Source: Deltaproteobacteria bacterium
GTDB taxonomy: Bacteria; Desulfobacterota; Desulfobulbia; Desulfobulbales; Desulfurivibrionaceae
Direction: 5' to 3'
DNA: 40,277 nt
Assembly (NCBI GenBank): GCA_021811385.1
Contig: JAJZPC010000018.1
Span: 1-40,277 of the forward strand
The notes beneath the pieces were generated by a model that was given only the letters and a program-made list of their open reading frames with translations, did not search any database and had not been told where the DNA came from. A program made the translations under genes and the position numbers. Shown here one piece after another: positions 17,660-26,587 of the stretch (its first letter is position 1; each line of letters begins with the position of its first letter).

Positions 17660-20326
17660 TTACTTGAGAAAATCCACCAGGCTTAGCTGCATGGTTTTAG
17701 CGGCTGCCGAAAGGGCGGCCTCGTAGGCAGTTTCCTTGCTTTTGAGTTCCAACAAGGCCTTGGTGATATCGGTGTCTTCCTTTTCCGAGAGATTTTCCTT
17801 GGTGGACAGCTCAAGGTTTGTATAAATCTGCTGCTGGACAATGATCCGGTTCGCCCGGGCGCCGAAGTCCGAGATCTGGCTGGTCAGGCTTTCCATCACC
17901 GTGTCGAAGTCGGCAATGGATTTTTCAAGGGCCTGGACCTGCATCTGCTCATTGGTGATGCCGGACATGTCAAGAAAGCCGCTGGTGTCTTCGAATGTAA
18001 AGGAGTACCGGGCGGTGTCGCTGGTTTCCATTTTCAAGGCGCCGTCGGCGCTCCAGGAGGCGGTCATCCCGGGAATGCCGTTTATTTTGGCGGCAATGGA
18101 AACCGGGCTGTCCGTGGCGATATCCACTCCGACATCCATGGTGAAATCCCTGGGCGGATAATAGGAATGGTCTGTCACGGTGATGGAGATGGCCCCGTCG
18201 GTGAAGGATTTGTATGGCTGCTCAAGCCCGGTGTTGCCGCTGTCAAGCGTGGCCGTGGTGTCCGTGGCCTCGTAAATGCCGGTGACGGTGCTGAAGTTCT
18301 GGCCGCGCAGGGCATCTTCAAACTGCTTGAGCGTCGAGAAGATCCCGGTGTCCATGACGGCCGTTTTTCCGTTTTTGGCCACTTCCAGGGTGCTTTCCTT
18401 GCCCACCTTGATGGCCAGGTCATGGTCCGGATCCCCGGCATAGCGGACGTTGCCCTCTTTTTTCTGGATGGTGATCACCTGCAGCCGGCCATCGTCGGCC
18501 ACATCCAGGCTTTCGCCGGTAACTACCACGCCGCCGCCGAGGCCGATAGCCTCCAGGCCCGGCTCGTAGATGTCGGGTGCAATGCCGATGGGGGTTGTTT
18601 CGACAAAAAACTGATGGGCGGAATCCAACTGGACCGAGCCGTAATACACGGCGCTGGCCGGGGTATCGGCGGCCGCGCCGTTCAGGTGGGTAATATTTTC
18701 CCCGTTGGCCGAGGTCTGGATGTGCAGGTTGCGGCCATCCTTGGCGGCCAGGGTGATAATCCCGTCGCTGTCCCTGGTGGCGACGATGCCGGTGGAGCCG
18801 GATTTGGCATTGATGGCCTCGATGATGGTGTTGTCGTCATCCTGGGCAATGATTGTGGCCGGATCGGGATTGGTTGCCGAGCTGCCGTCGAAGATGTCCA
18901 CCCCGTTGATGACCAGATCGCCGGTGCGCAAGGTGCCTGGGATGACAGCGCCGCCGGCGGTCCGGTAGACCGGGGTGATGTCGGCGGTGACGCCGGTGGT
19001 GGCGGCCTGGTCGTTGATGGCCTTGGCCTTGGCCGCTGCCGAGGCGTCGGCGTAGATGGAGGAGAGCCCATCGTCGGCCGTGGCCGCGATGGGGGTGCCG
19101 TTGATGGTGAGATCCCCGGCCGCCAGGGCGGAGCCGTAGCGCAAGGTGCCGTCTCCGGCTGCGTCGGCAAAGCCGATTGCCCCCCCGCCAAGGCCGATAC
19201 GGTTAAGGATGGTGTCGTCCACCGCGCTGGTGGTGATGGTGAAGGATTCGGTGGAGGAAAGGGAGATCTGCCCGGTGTTGTGGGTGGCGTCGGCAACTTG
19301 CGCCGCAACGGCGAAATTGATGCTTGTCCCTGTGACGCCGGTGTTGAACGCCGTGATATCAACGGCTGAGCTGTCGCCGGTCTGGGCGTTTTTCAAGATC
19401 AGGGTGTCGTTGGCCGCGCCGTTGGTGGTATCGCCGATCTCCGCGGTCACGCCGGTCAGGCCGGTGGCGGAATTCACTGCGGCGACAAAGGCCGCATTGA
19501 CCGTGGCCGCCGAGTCGCCCAGGGTTACCGGGATGGTGAATGCCACGCCGTTCATGGTCATGGTGATGTTGCCCGTTGCCGCGGCGACGGTGGTCGCGGC
19601 GGACGAATAGGTAAGGGTGGTGAGGTTTGCGCTGACGGCCGGGCTGGTAGCCGCGCCGTTTATGGCGGCGGCGAGCTTTGAGGCCCCATCCATGTTGAGG
19701 CCGTTGGTTACCAGGGTGTTGAGGTCCACCGGGCCGATATCCGTTCCGTTAATCAGTACATCGCCTGCAATCAGATCGGCGGGGGGAGTGTTGCTTACGG
19801 TGGAGGTGAGGAACTGGTCGGTGGCGGCAACGGCGTTGCCGTTGACCCGGTAGCCGTCCACCAGATCGGCGATAAACGGCGCCGGTTCAGCGTCGGTGTA
19901 GCCGGTGGTCCGGTAGCCGCCGAAGACGTATTTGCCGTTTACCTCGCTGTTGGCCAGAAGAATGGATTGTTCCCAGAGATGGCGGACTTCTTCCCCGGCG
20001 CTGGCCCGGTTTTCTGGCGTGACCGAGGCGTTGATCTGCTGAATGGCCAGGGTCTTTGCCCGCAGGGCCAGATTCTTCATCTGGGTGAGCCCGTTTTCCG
20101 CGGCGGTGATGGTCTTGTCGCCGAAGAGGAGATTGTCCTTATAGGAGGTGATCTGGGTCAGGTTGCTCCGCAGTCCCAGGGCGGTCACCAGATTCACCGG
20201 GTCATCGGAGATGGTGGACATCTGTTTGCCCGAGGAAATCTCGGTGTTGATCCGGTTCATATCCGTGGTGATCTTATTGAGATTCGTCAGGATATTGTAA
20301 TGGATGGACTGCATGGTGATCCGCAT
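17660..20326 (-). CDS. flgL: Flagellar hook-associated protein 3 FlgL, greatly enlarged
   Basis: An 888-aa junction protein between hook and filament; typical FlgL proteins are 300-450 aa. The conserved N-terminal coiled region runs from MRITMQSIHYNILTNLNKIT to about residue 140 (VNGKYVFGGYRT). The C-terminal flagellin-like helix ends TAYEAALSAAAKTMQLSLVDF. Residues 150-770 are an expanded surface region with at least three ING motifs (LINGTDIG 191-198, TINGTPI 407-413, VINGVDI 472-478), as in flagellin hook-IN repeats, and a T/A/D-rich module at 250-395 shared with FlgK. The ATG at 20326 was chosen because upstream residues are unrelated. It starts 10 bp after flgK ends. Confidence 0.93.
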   Translation of the reverse strand: MRITMQSIHYNILTNLNKITTDMNRINTEISSGKQMSTISDDPVNLVTALGLRSNLTQITSYKDNLLFGDKTITAAENGLTQMKNLALRAKTLAIQQINASVTPENRASAGEEVRHLWEQSILLANSEVNGKYVFGGYRTTGYTDAEPAPFIADLVDGYRVNGNAVAATDQFLTSTVSNTPPADLIAGDVLINGTDIGPVDLNTLVTNGLNMDGASKLAAAINGAATSPAVSANLTTLTYSSAATTVAAATGNITMTMNGVAFTIPVTLGDSAATVNAAFVAAVNSATGLTGVTAEIGDTTNGAANDTLILKNAQTGDSSAVDITAFNTGVTGTSINFAVAAQVADATHNTGQISLSSTESFTITTSAVDDTILNRIGLGGGAIGFADAAGDGTLRYGSALAAGDLTINGTPIAATADDGLSSIYADASAAAKAKAINDQAATTGVTADITPVYRTAGGAVIPGTLRTGDLVINGVDIFDGSSATNPDPATIIAQDDDNTIIEAINAKSGSTGIVATRDSDGIITLAAKDGRNLHIQTSANGENITHLNGAAADTPASAVYYGSVQLDSAHQFFVETTPIGIAPDIYEPGLEAIGLGGGVVVTGESLDVADDGRLQVITIQKKEGNVRYAGDPDHDLAIKVGKESTLEVAKNGKTAVMDTGIFSTLKQFEDALRGQNFSTVTGIYEATDTTATLDSGNTGLEQPYKSFTDGAISITVTDHSYYPPRDFTMDVGVDIATDSPVSIAAKINGIPGMTASWSADGALKMETSDTARYSFTFEDTSGFLDMSGITNEQMQVQALEKSIADFDTVMESLTSQISDFGARANRIIVQQQIYTNLELSTKENLSEKEDTDITKALLELKSKETAYEAALSAAAKTMQLSLVDFLK

Positions 20327-20336
20327 GGCTTTTCTC

Positions 20337-22865
20337 CTATCGCACCGAATCAAGCAAGGTTTGCAGCATCTCGTCCGACATGGTGATGAGGCGGGCGGCG
20401 GCGGTGTAAGCGTGCTGGTATTTGACCAGGTTCGCCATCTCTTCGTCCAGGGAAACCCCGGAAACCGAATCACGCATTTCCTTCACCTGCTTGTTGACCA
20501 GCAGCGTGGAATCGTAGGAATGGGTGATGGTGCGGGTGGTATTGGCAACCTGGCCCACCAGGGTGTTGTAAAAGCCATCCAGGGTGTTCCGGGTTCCGCC
20601 GGTAAAGGTCACATACTCATCGTGCTGGATGTTGGTGACCTTGAGGGAATTCGTGTTGTCGCCGCGGAATATTTGTCCCTGCGGGCCGACGGTGGCTGCG
20701 GCAAGGGTGTTGAGATCGCCGGCGATCACGCTGTTCAGGGAGATGGTTGCCGCGCTGTTTCCGGAGAAGAAGGTGTTGATCCCGGCAACCTGGAGAAAGT
20801 TCGAGGTGTCGTTGGCAAAGGCGAACTGGTGGCCGGCGTCCGGGGTGAGGCGCAGGCTGTTGCCGTAAGTTGAGGCGTCCACCCAGGGTGTCCCGCCGGT
20901 AACGGCGCCCGCGTTCGTCATGGCGGTGTCGATGGCGCGGACCACGTCGTCCAGGTCGTAGACCCGCTCCAGGGAGACGGTGACCGGCTGGGCCATGGCC
21001 AAGGAGCCATCGTTGTTGTAGACCCAGATGTCGAAGCTGCCGGTGGTGTCGAGTTCGTCAAAATAATCGTATCCGGGAAGCAGGGGGCCCTGGTTGCTGA
21101 TGTCCGGGCCATAGGTGATGGTGCCATCGCCGGATTGAGTGTCAAAGGTGAATGGGGGATTGGTAAGGCCAAGCTGGGCCAGGATGGCGTCGTCCGCTCC
21201 GGCATTGATGGTGTAGGAGGCCGTGGAAAAAATGGTGATCTTTCCGGTGTTGTGGGTGGCGTCGGCGGTGTAGCTGTTGCCGTTGATCGTGTCGAGGCCG
21301 AGGTCGGAGGTGAAGGCCATGGGTACGCCCGCCCGGGTTATGCCCAGATTGGCCACGGTGATCGAAGAGCCGTCGCCCTCGTTCAGATTGGAGAAGACGA
21401 TGGAGTTGGCAACCCCGCCGTTGGTGCCGTCGCCGGCTATCGCCTCGATGGTCACCGGATTGGCGGTGGTGGCGAGGCTGTTGTATGCGGAGAGATCACT
21501 GGTGATTTCGGCGGCCAGATTCGTGGCAAAGGTGGCGGGGAAGCCCACGTCGCCCGCGGCCACCGTGTAGCTGACGGCAACGCCGTTGACGGTAAGATTG
21601 ACGACGTCTCCGGCCAGGATGTTTGTTGTCGCGTCAACCGCCGTCCCTGCCGTCAGGGTGGTCAGGCGCGCCTCGACTCCGGCCTCGGCCGTATTGATGG
21701 CGTTCACGGCATTGTAGGCCTTGGTCATGGCCAGGCCGGACTGGTCCCCGCCGCCGATGATGTCCCCGATCTCCCGGCCGTTGATGGTGATGCTGCCTGC
21801 GGGAATGGAGGTGATGTCGGTGGTCGCGTCCACGGTGGAGGTGAGACGGGCGACATTTTTCGCCACCTCGGCCCCGGTCAGGGTGTCGCTGAACAGATTC
21901 AGCCCGACCCCCTGGGTATGCTGCTGATTGAGTTCCCGGATCAGGGAGTTGGCAAAGGCGTCCAGCCGGCCGAGGAAGTTGTCCGGGTCGCCTTCAATCA
22001 GATTGCCGCGCACCTCAAGCCACCCCCCGATCTTGCCGCCCAGTTCCGCGCCTCCGCCGATGGGGCGCCGCGTTTCCGCGCCGTCATTGTCGGTGTTTAC
22101 CCAGATGAGTTCGTTGTTTTCCCAATCCACCTGCCAGGATTCGTTGCTTTCCACCAGGGTGTGGCCGTCGGCCATGAGGATGGTGTAGGCGCCGTTTTTG
22201 TCCTCGAAAAAAGAGATGTCCAGGAGCTTGGAAAGGTCGTTGACCAGGGTGTCGCGTTTGTCGCGCAGGTCATTGGCCTGGCCCGCCGCGGATTCCGTGC
22301 CGGAAATCTCCACGTTGAGAGAGGCGATCTGGCTGACGATGGAGTTGACGTCGCCGATGGCCGTGTCCAGACTGACCCCGATATCGAACTTGGCCTGGGT
22401 CATTTCGCTGGTCATGGTGTGCAGCTGGTCGATGATCAGCTGGGAGGATTGGATTACCGCCTGCCTGGTTCCGGATATTTCCGGGTTGTCGGACAGATCC
22501 TGCCAGCTGGACCAGAACTGGTTCATCAGGTCGTTGATGGCCAGGCCCGGCGCTTCGTTGAACACGGTTTCCACCAGCCGCATGGATTCCTGCTGCGCCT
22601 CCAGGCTGCCCAGGTTCGATTCCTGGCTGGCCAGCCGCTGCACCATGAACTGGTCGTAGTTCCGCAGGATGTTTGTGCCCTTGACGCCGCCGCCCAGCAT
22701 GCCGGAGCTGATGGGGGTCGCGTTGTGGGTTTCCAGTTGCAGCGACTGCCTGGTGTAGCCCGCGGTATCGACGTTGGCGATATTGTGCGATGCCACCTGG
22801 AGAGAAAGCTGGTGGGTGAGGAGCGCCTCCTTGGCAACACTCAGCACATGGGAGATGCCGGCCAT
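20337..22865 (-). CDS. flgK: Flagellar hook-associated protein 1 FlgK, enlarged
   Basis: An 842-aa protein (E. coli FlgK is 547 aa) that with FlgL forms the hook-filament junction. The N-terminus has the rod/hook signature LQVASHNIANVDTAGYTRQS (residues 22-41). Conserved FlgK segments follow (FWSSWQDLSDNPEISGTRQA; GGKIGGWLEVRG). The C-terminus has the GVSLDEEMANLVKYQHAYTA signature. Residues about 350-590 are an insertion with an ING motif (SITINGREIG) and a module that shares ADATHNTG and following residues with FlgL. It is 3 bp downstream of flgN and 10 bp upstream of flgL. Confidence 0.95.
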   Translation of the reverse strand: MAGISHVLSVAKEALLTHQLSLQVASHNIANVDTAGYTRQSLQLETHNATPISSGMLGGGVKGTNILRNYDQFMVQRLASQESNLGSLEAQQESMRLVETVFNEAPGLAINDLMNQFWSSWQDLSDNPEISGTRQAVIQSSQLIIDQLHTMTSEMTQAKFDIGVSLDTAIGDVNSIVSQIASLNVEISGTESAAGQANDLRDKRDTLVNDLSKLLDISFFEDKNGAYTILMADGHTLVESNESWQVDWENNELIWVNTDNDGAETRRPIGGGAELGGKIGGWLEVRGNLIEGDPDNFLGRLDAFANSLIRELNQQHTQGVGLNLFSDTLTGAEVAKNVARLTSTVDATTDITSIPAGSITINGREIGDIIGGGDQSGLAMTKAYNAVNAINTAEAGVEARLTTLTAGTAVDATTNILAGDVVNLTVNGVAVSYTVAAGDVGFPATFATNLAAEITSDLSAYNSLATTANPVTIEAIAGDGTNGGVANSIVFSNLNEGDGSSITVANLGITRAGVPMAFTSDLGLDTINGNSYTADATHNTGKITIFSTASYTINAGADDAILAQLGLTNPPFTFDTQSGDGTITYGPDISNQGPLLPGYDYFDELDTTGSFDIWVYNNDGSLAMAQPVTVSLERVYDLDDVVRAIDTAMTNAGAVTGGTPWVDASTYGNSLRLTPDAGHQFAFANDTSNFLQVAGINTFFSGNSAATISLNSVIAGDLNTLAAATVGPQGQIFRGDNTNSLKVTNIQHDEYVTFTGGTRNTLDGFYNTLVGQVANTTRTITHSYDSTLLVNKQVKEMRDSVSGVSLDEEMANLVKYQHAYTAAARLITMSDEMLQTLLDSVR

Positions 22866-22868
22866 GGC

Positions 22869-23390
22869 CTAGACCTCCCTGCTCAGCAAAGAGGGTTGAT
22901 TCAGCGAGGGCTTCCTGCTCAGGCCGTTGAGCCCGTAAATGGGGCGGTCCGCGATCCCGCTGGTGATCAAGTGAATGGCGTCGTTCAGGTAGTGTTTCAC
23001 GTCCGAGGCAAAGTGTTTGTTGATCTGGTTGCGGCTGAGGATCTCCTCCCGCAGCCCGGTCAGCTTCTGCCGGTATTGGCCGAGTTTTTCCCCTTCTTCC
23101 GGGTTGAGCAGGGGAATGAGGGCGGCAAGCCGGACGGTTTTTTCGCGTGCGTCCGGGCGCAGCGCACCGGCCATCTCGGCGAGCAGTCCATCCAGGGCCT
23201 GGATGCGGCTCAGCCGGTTTTCCTTCCTGGCGCTCAGGCGGATGAGTCCCTGCATGTCCATGTTCACCAGGGCTTTTTGTTCTTCGCTCAAGATGGCGAG
23301 CATATCCTGGGAAAGAAGGACTTCCTGCTCCAGGGTTTCGAAGAATTTGGCGGGCAGGGAGTGTTGTTCCGCTGTTTCTGTGTGCTGCAT
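22869..23390 (-). CDS. flgN: Flagellar export chaperone FlgN
   Basis: A 173-aa, largely helical protein. FlgN is the cytoplasmic chaperone for FlgK and FlgL, delivering them to the export ATPase. The long amphipathic helices are visible (FFETLEQEVLLSQDMLAILS; EEQKALVNMDMQGLIRLSAR, with K-E-N-R after it), the latter matching the FlgN pattern L-x-x-E-x-x-A-L-x-x-x-D. It is directly upstream of its two clients, separated from flgK by 3 bp and from flgJ by 3 bp, so the operon position supports the assignment. Confidence 0.9.
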   Translation of the reverse strand: MQHTETAEQHSLPAKFFETLEQEVLLSQDMLAILSEEQKALVNMDMQGLIRLSARKENRLSRIQALDGLLAEMAGALRPDAREKTVRLAALIPLLNPEEGEKLGQYRQKLTGLREEILSRNQINKHFASDVKHYLNDAIHLITSGIADRPIYGLNGLSRKPSLNQPSLLSREV

Positions 23391-23393
23391 GGC

Positions 23394-23705
23394 CTATTTC
23401 TCCTTGCTTGCCGGAAGATGGGCTTGCGAGAGTTGCCGGTAGAGCATTTCGCCGAAGCCGAGACCGTTGCTTCCCGCCATTTTCTGGGTCATCTGGTCGT
23501 CCTGGATGGACTGGAACATTTCCTCGCCGTAGCCGCCGTCAAGCAGGCCGCTTTTTTCGATACCCTGCCGGGCCTGGCTCAGGATCTGCTTGAGCATCAG
23601 GGCTTCAAATCCGGCGCACGCCTCGCGGAGTTTCTTCTCCTTGAGCGTATCGGTCGAATTGGTGATTCCCTTGAGTCCGGCGGTTGCTTCGCTGGTGATA
23701 TCCAT
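23394..23705 (-). CDS. flgJ: FlgJ-type rod-binding protein, muramidase domain absent
   Basis: A 103-aa protein equal to the N-terminal rod-capping domain of FlgJ. The signature is ACAGFEALMLKQILSQARQG followed by GYGEEMFQSIQDDQM and GLGFGEMLYRQL. The C-terminal muramidase of enterobacterial FlgJ is missing, as in many non-enteric bacteria, so a separate lytic enzyme must open the peptidoglycan. The start at 23705 is preceded by AGGAG. The gene lies 76 bp after flgI. Confidence 0.92.
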   Translation of the reverse strand: MDITSEATAGLKGITNSTDTLKEKKLREACAGFEALMLKQILSQARQGIEKSGLLDGGYGEEMFQSIQDDQMTQKMAGSNGLGFGEMLYRQLSQAHLPASKEK

Positions 23706-23781
23706 GACGGCTCCTAATCCCGATAAACGGGGGAAGTGCGTTAACGAAATTATGTCCTGCCGGCAAATAATTCCTAACTTG

Positions 23782-24897
23782 CTAAATGATTTCCAGTTCC
23801 GCCTGCAAGGCGCCCGCGGCCTTGATGGCCTGAAAGATGGCGATGAGTTCGCGGGGGGCCACGCCCACCGAGTTCAAGGCCCGCACCACCTCGCCCAGGG
23901 TCACGCCCGATTGCATGGTCACCACCTTCTGTCCGACCCTGATGGGGTCATTGGGGGAGTTGGCCGGAACGCCGGGCTGTGGCGGAGGTTTGACCTGCAG
24001 GCTCAGGTTGCCGTGGGACAGGGCGAACTGGTTGAGGGTGACATTGTCGCCCATGACCACCGTGCCGGTCCGTTCGTTGAGAACCACCCTGGCCTTGCGC
24101 TCCGGGGTGATCTCGATGTTTTCCAGGGCCGCCAGCAGGGCGACCTCCTGGGCTTTGTATTTGGGCGGAACAGCGACATCCACCGAGGCGCCGTCACGGG
24201 CGGTGGCGTAGGGGCCGCCCAGATAGGTGTCGATGGCGGTTTTCATCAGGGAGATGGTGGTGAAATCCGGCGTGGCCAGGCTGATGGTGATGCTCTCCTT
24301 GTTGGCAAAGCTCACCGGCACTTCGCGCTCCACCGAGGCGCCGTTGGTGATCCTGGCCACGGTCGGGTGATTCGCCTGCTTGGCCGCGCCGCGGGCGGCA
24401 GGATCGTTCCCGGTGCTGATGGGGCCCTGGGCCATGGCGTAGATGTTGTTGTCCAGACCTTTCAGCGGGGTGGCCAGCAGGGTGCCGCCCTGCAAGGAGG
24501 TGGCGTCGCCCACCGAGGAAATGGTCACGTCGAGGCTTTGGCCCGCCTTGAAAAAGGGCGGAAGGGTGGCGGTCACCATGACGGAGGCGATATTTTTCAC
24601 CTTGGTGGCTTCCGGGTCCACCTTGACCCCGAGGTTGTTAAGCATGTTGGTGAGCCCCTGGCCGGTAAAGGCGGCCTTGTTGCCGTCGCCGGTGCCGTTC
24701 AGGCCGACCACGATGCCGTAGCCCACCAGCTGGTTGTTCCGCACCCCTTTCACCGTGGCCAGATCCTTGAGGCGCACGGCATGGGCCAAGCCGGCGTTGA
24801 GGAGCAGTCCGAGCAGCAGCGCGCAGACAAGGAACAGCGTGGTGCGCGGAAAAGTCTGCTTCGGGTTCTTTTTGGCTGTCATGGTCGTCGTCTGCAT
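23782..24897 (-). CDS. flgI: Flagellar P-ring protein FlgI
   Basis: A 371-aa periplasmic protein that forms the P ring around the rod in the peptidoglycan layer. It has a signal peptide (LFLVCALLLGLLLNAGLAHA). The mature start VRLKDLATVKGVRNNQLVGY is a family hallmark, followed by GIVVGLNGTGDG, then FTGQGLTNMLNNLGV. The C-terminus GVTLGEVVRALNSVGVAPRE followed by LIAIFQAIKAAGAL is also conserved. The ATG at 24897 is preferred, with GAGG about 8 nt upstream; 24882 is an alternative. An ORF extension to 25017 is not family-like. Confidence 0.96.
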   Translation of the reverse strand: MQTTTMTAKKNPKQTFPRTTLFLVCALLLGLLLNAGLAHAVRLKDLATVKGVRNNQLVGYGIVVGLNGTGDGNKAAFTGQGLTNMLNNLGVKVDPEATKVKNIASVMVTATLPPFFKAGQSLDVTISSVGDATSLQGGTLLATPLKGLDNNIYAMAQGPISTGNDPAARGAAKQANHPTVARITNGASVEREVPVSFANKESITISLATPDFTTISLMKTAIDTYLGGPYATARDGASVDVAVPPKYKAQEVALLAALENIEITPERKARVVLNERTGTVVMGDNVTLNQFALSHGNLSLQVKPPPQPGVPANSPNDPIRVGQKVVTMQSGVTLGEVVRALNSVGVAPRELIAIFQAIKAAGALQAELEII

Positions 24898-25079
24898 GGA
24901 GCTGTCCTCGGCCTGTATTCTGCGGAGCCTGTATCTTGCTATCCTAGCAAGCAATGTGCCATGGGAGAGGCAGGGGTTGTAATGTGCCTTTTTTAAAGGA
25001 AATATTCTTTTTTTCATGGGATCCTCCTCGGAGAGAAAGGAATATTTTGCCTAGTCAACAGGAGCAAGGCACAAGGTTA

Positions 25080-25113
25080 AAGGATACAGGTCGCTTTTTT
25101 CACCTGTATCCTT
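25080..25113. repeat. Perfect 12-bp inverted repeat between flgH and flgI
   Basis: AAGGATACAGGT (25080-25091) and ACCTGTATCCTT (25102-25113), 10-bp spacer. It lies 12 bp past the flgH stop within the operon. The hairpin could act as a partial terminator or RNA-processing signal setting flgI below flgH. No strong T tract follows on the minus strand. Confidence 0.8.
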
Positions 25114-25125
25114 GCGCCGTTATCC

Positions 25126-25821
25126 TCAAAACGGCCAGACGTTGTCCAAGGCCCTGGCCAGCCAGCCCGGCTGCTGCTTGTCGCCGAGAACCCCCTGGCC
25201 GCTGTATTCGATCCGGGCGTCGGCAACATGGGTCGAAAGGACCGAGTTGTCCTGGGCGACATCCTGCGGCCGGATGATGCCGGAGAGAATGATGTGCTGG
25301 GTTTCATTGTTGACCTTCACCTCCTGGTAGCCGCGGATGTTCAGGTTGCCGTCGGTGGTGATGTCGATGACCCTGGCCGAGATGGTGGCGGTCACGTTGC
25401 TTTTCCGGTCGGTCTTGCCCTTGCCCTCGAAATCATTGGTCAGCTTGGCCTGGATCTCGGTGAGCGAAGGGGAAAAGCGATGGTTTTTGTCCGCCAGCCA
25501 GGTCTCCAAGCCAAAAAGGCTGGAGACGCCGCCGGTGACCGTTGATTCGCGCTCGGTCTTGGTGTTGGCCTCTTTGTTGGCCTTGGAGGTCTCCACGATG
25601 CGGACCAGAACGATGTCGCCGACCCGTTTCGCCCGGCTGTCCGCGTAGAGGTCCAGGCCGCTGCTGGCCGCATAGATCGTCCCCTCCGGCTGGGCTTGCG
25701 CGACCCGGGGCGGGGTGGGCAGGGTGTAGCGTTCCGGCAGCTGCTGGGCCTGCTGGCTGCCGGCGCAGCCGGAAAGCCCTGCGAGCAGAAGGATGACGGT
25801 GGTGTGGAGTGTGGTGCGCAT
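25126..25821 (-). CDS. flgH: Flagellar L-ring lipoprotein FlgH
   Basis: A 231-aa outer-membrane lipoprotein forming the L ring. From the ATG at 25821 (AAGGAG 6 nt upstream) there is a lipoprotein signal with lipobox LAGLSGC. The family core follows: SSGLDLYADSRAKRVGDIVL, then VRIVE, and the conserved GNLNIRGYQEVKVNNETQHI before ILSGIIRPQDV. It ends DARIEYSGQGVLGDKQQPGW, as usual. It is 32 bp downstream of flgA. Confidence 0.96.
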   Translation of the reverse strand: MRTTLHTTVILLLAGLSGCAGSQQAQQLPERYTLPTPPRVAQAQPEGTIYAASSGLDLYADSRAKRVGDIVLVRIVETSKANKEANTKTERESTVTGGVSSLFGLETWLADKNHRFSPSLTEIQAKLTNDFEGKGKTDRKSNVTATISARVIDITTDGNLNIRGYQEVKVNNETQHIILSGIIRPQDVAQDNSVLSTHVADARIEYSGQGVLGDKQQPGWLARALDNVWPF

Positions 25822-25853
25822 ACGCTTCTCCTTTGATGACTGGGGTGTCTGTT

Positions 25854-26582
25854 TCAAAATTCGGCCTCCACCACGCCGGCGGCCAGAATCCGGGCCTGGA
25901 TCTCGCGGCGGCTGGTGAGGTTTTTGACCCGGATTGTTTCGCCGAGCGCTCCGGAATTTTTGGCCTCTCCGGGAGTGGTTATTTGGATGGCCTTTGATTT
26001 CGCCATGATGGTCACCATCTCGCCCCGGTTCACCAGGGGAGGGGCGTCAAGGTTCTGGGCATGGAGGATGGCCCCGGCCGGCAGCGAGATTTTCAGCTTC
26101 TGTCCCACCGCCTGTTTCGGGTCTTGGATCAACCCTGCATCGAGCATGGAGATGTCCTGCCGCTTGGCAACGAGGTCGTCGCTGGTGATGATATCGTTGC
26201 GGCTCAACCGTTTTGTCGTGTTGACCACCGTGCCGAAAAGGTGCAGATCGCCGCTCATCTTCAGCTGCCCCTGCTCCTTTCCCTCTTGCAGGATGGCGGC
26301 GGTCACCTGTTTTTTGCCGGGGCGGGTGTCATTGGGCTTCTGGGTGATCCGGTAATCGAAGCTGCCTGTCGGCAAGGCCATGGCCAGGGGGCGGACGGTG
26401 AAATTGGTGATCTGGACGTCTTCCTTGGGCCAGGGGGAATCCTGGAGCACCACCTCGCTGAAGATATTCTCCAGCGCGGCAAGGTCCGGGGTGGCAATGG
26501 GGTCCGCTGCCTTTCCGGACAGCGGAGAGGCGAGGCAGAGCAGCAGGGCGATGGTGCACAGGCGCAACAGCATCTTAGTCAT
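25854..26582 (-). CDS. flgA: Flagellar P-ring assembly chaperone FlgA
   Basis: A 242-aa exported protein (signal LLRLCTIALLLCLASPLSGKA) needed for P-ring assembly from FlgI. The C-terminal SAF domain is recognisable: RLSRNDIITSDDLVAKRQDI, GQKLKISLPAGAILHAQNLD, APPLVNRGEMVTI and the final GETIRVKNLTSRREIQARIL. It is followed by flgH and flgI, its partners, and starts 5 bp after flgG ends. Confidence 0.93.
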   Translation of the reverse strand: MTKMLLRLCTIALLLCLASPLSGKAADPIATPDLAALENIFSEVVLQDSPWPKEDVQITNFTVRPLAMALPTGSFDYRITQKPNDTRPGKKQVTAAILQEGKEQGQLKMSGDLHLFGTVVNTTKRLSRNDIITSDDLVAKRQDISMLDAGLIQDPKQAVGQKLKISLPAGAILHAQNLDAPPLVNRGEMVTIMAKSKAIQITTPGEAKNSGALGETIRVKNLTSRREIQARILAAGVVEAEF

Positions 26583-26587
26583 TCCTT

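Noticed and set aside
21135-23717. 860-codon open frame on the plus strand opposite flgK and flgN
   Set aside because: It is antisense to well-matched flagellar genes, has low-complexity Gly/Val/Asp-rich translation, and has no family motif; long shadow frames are expected in GC-rich coding sequence.
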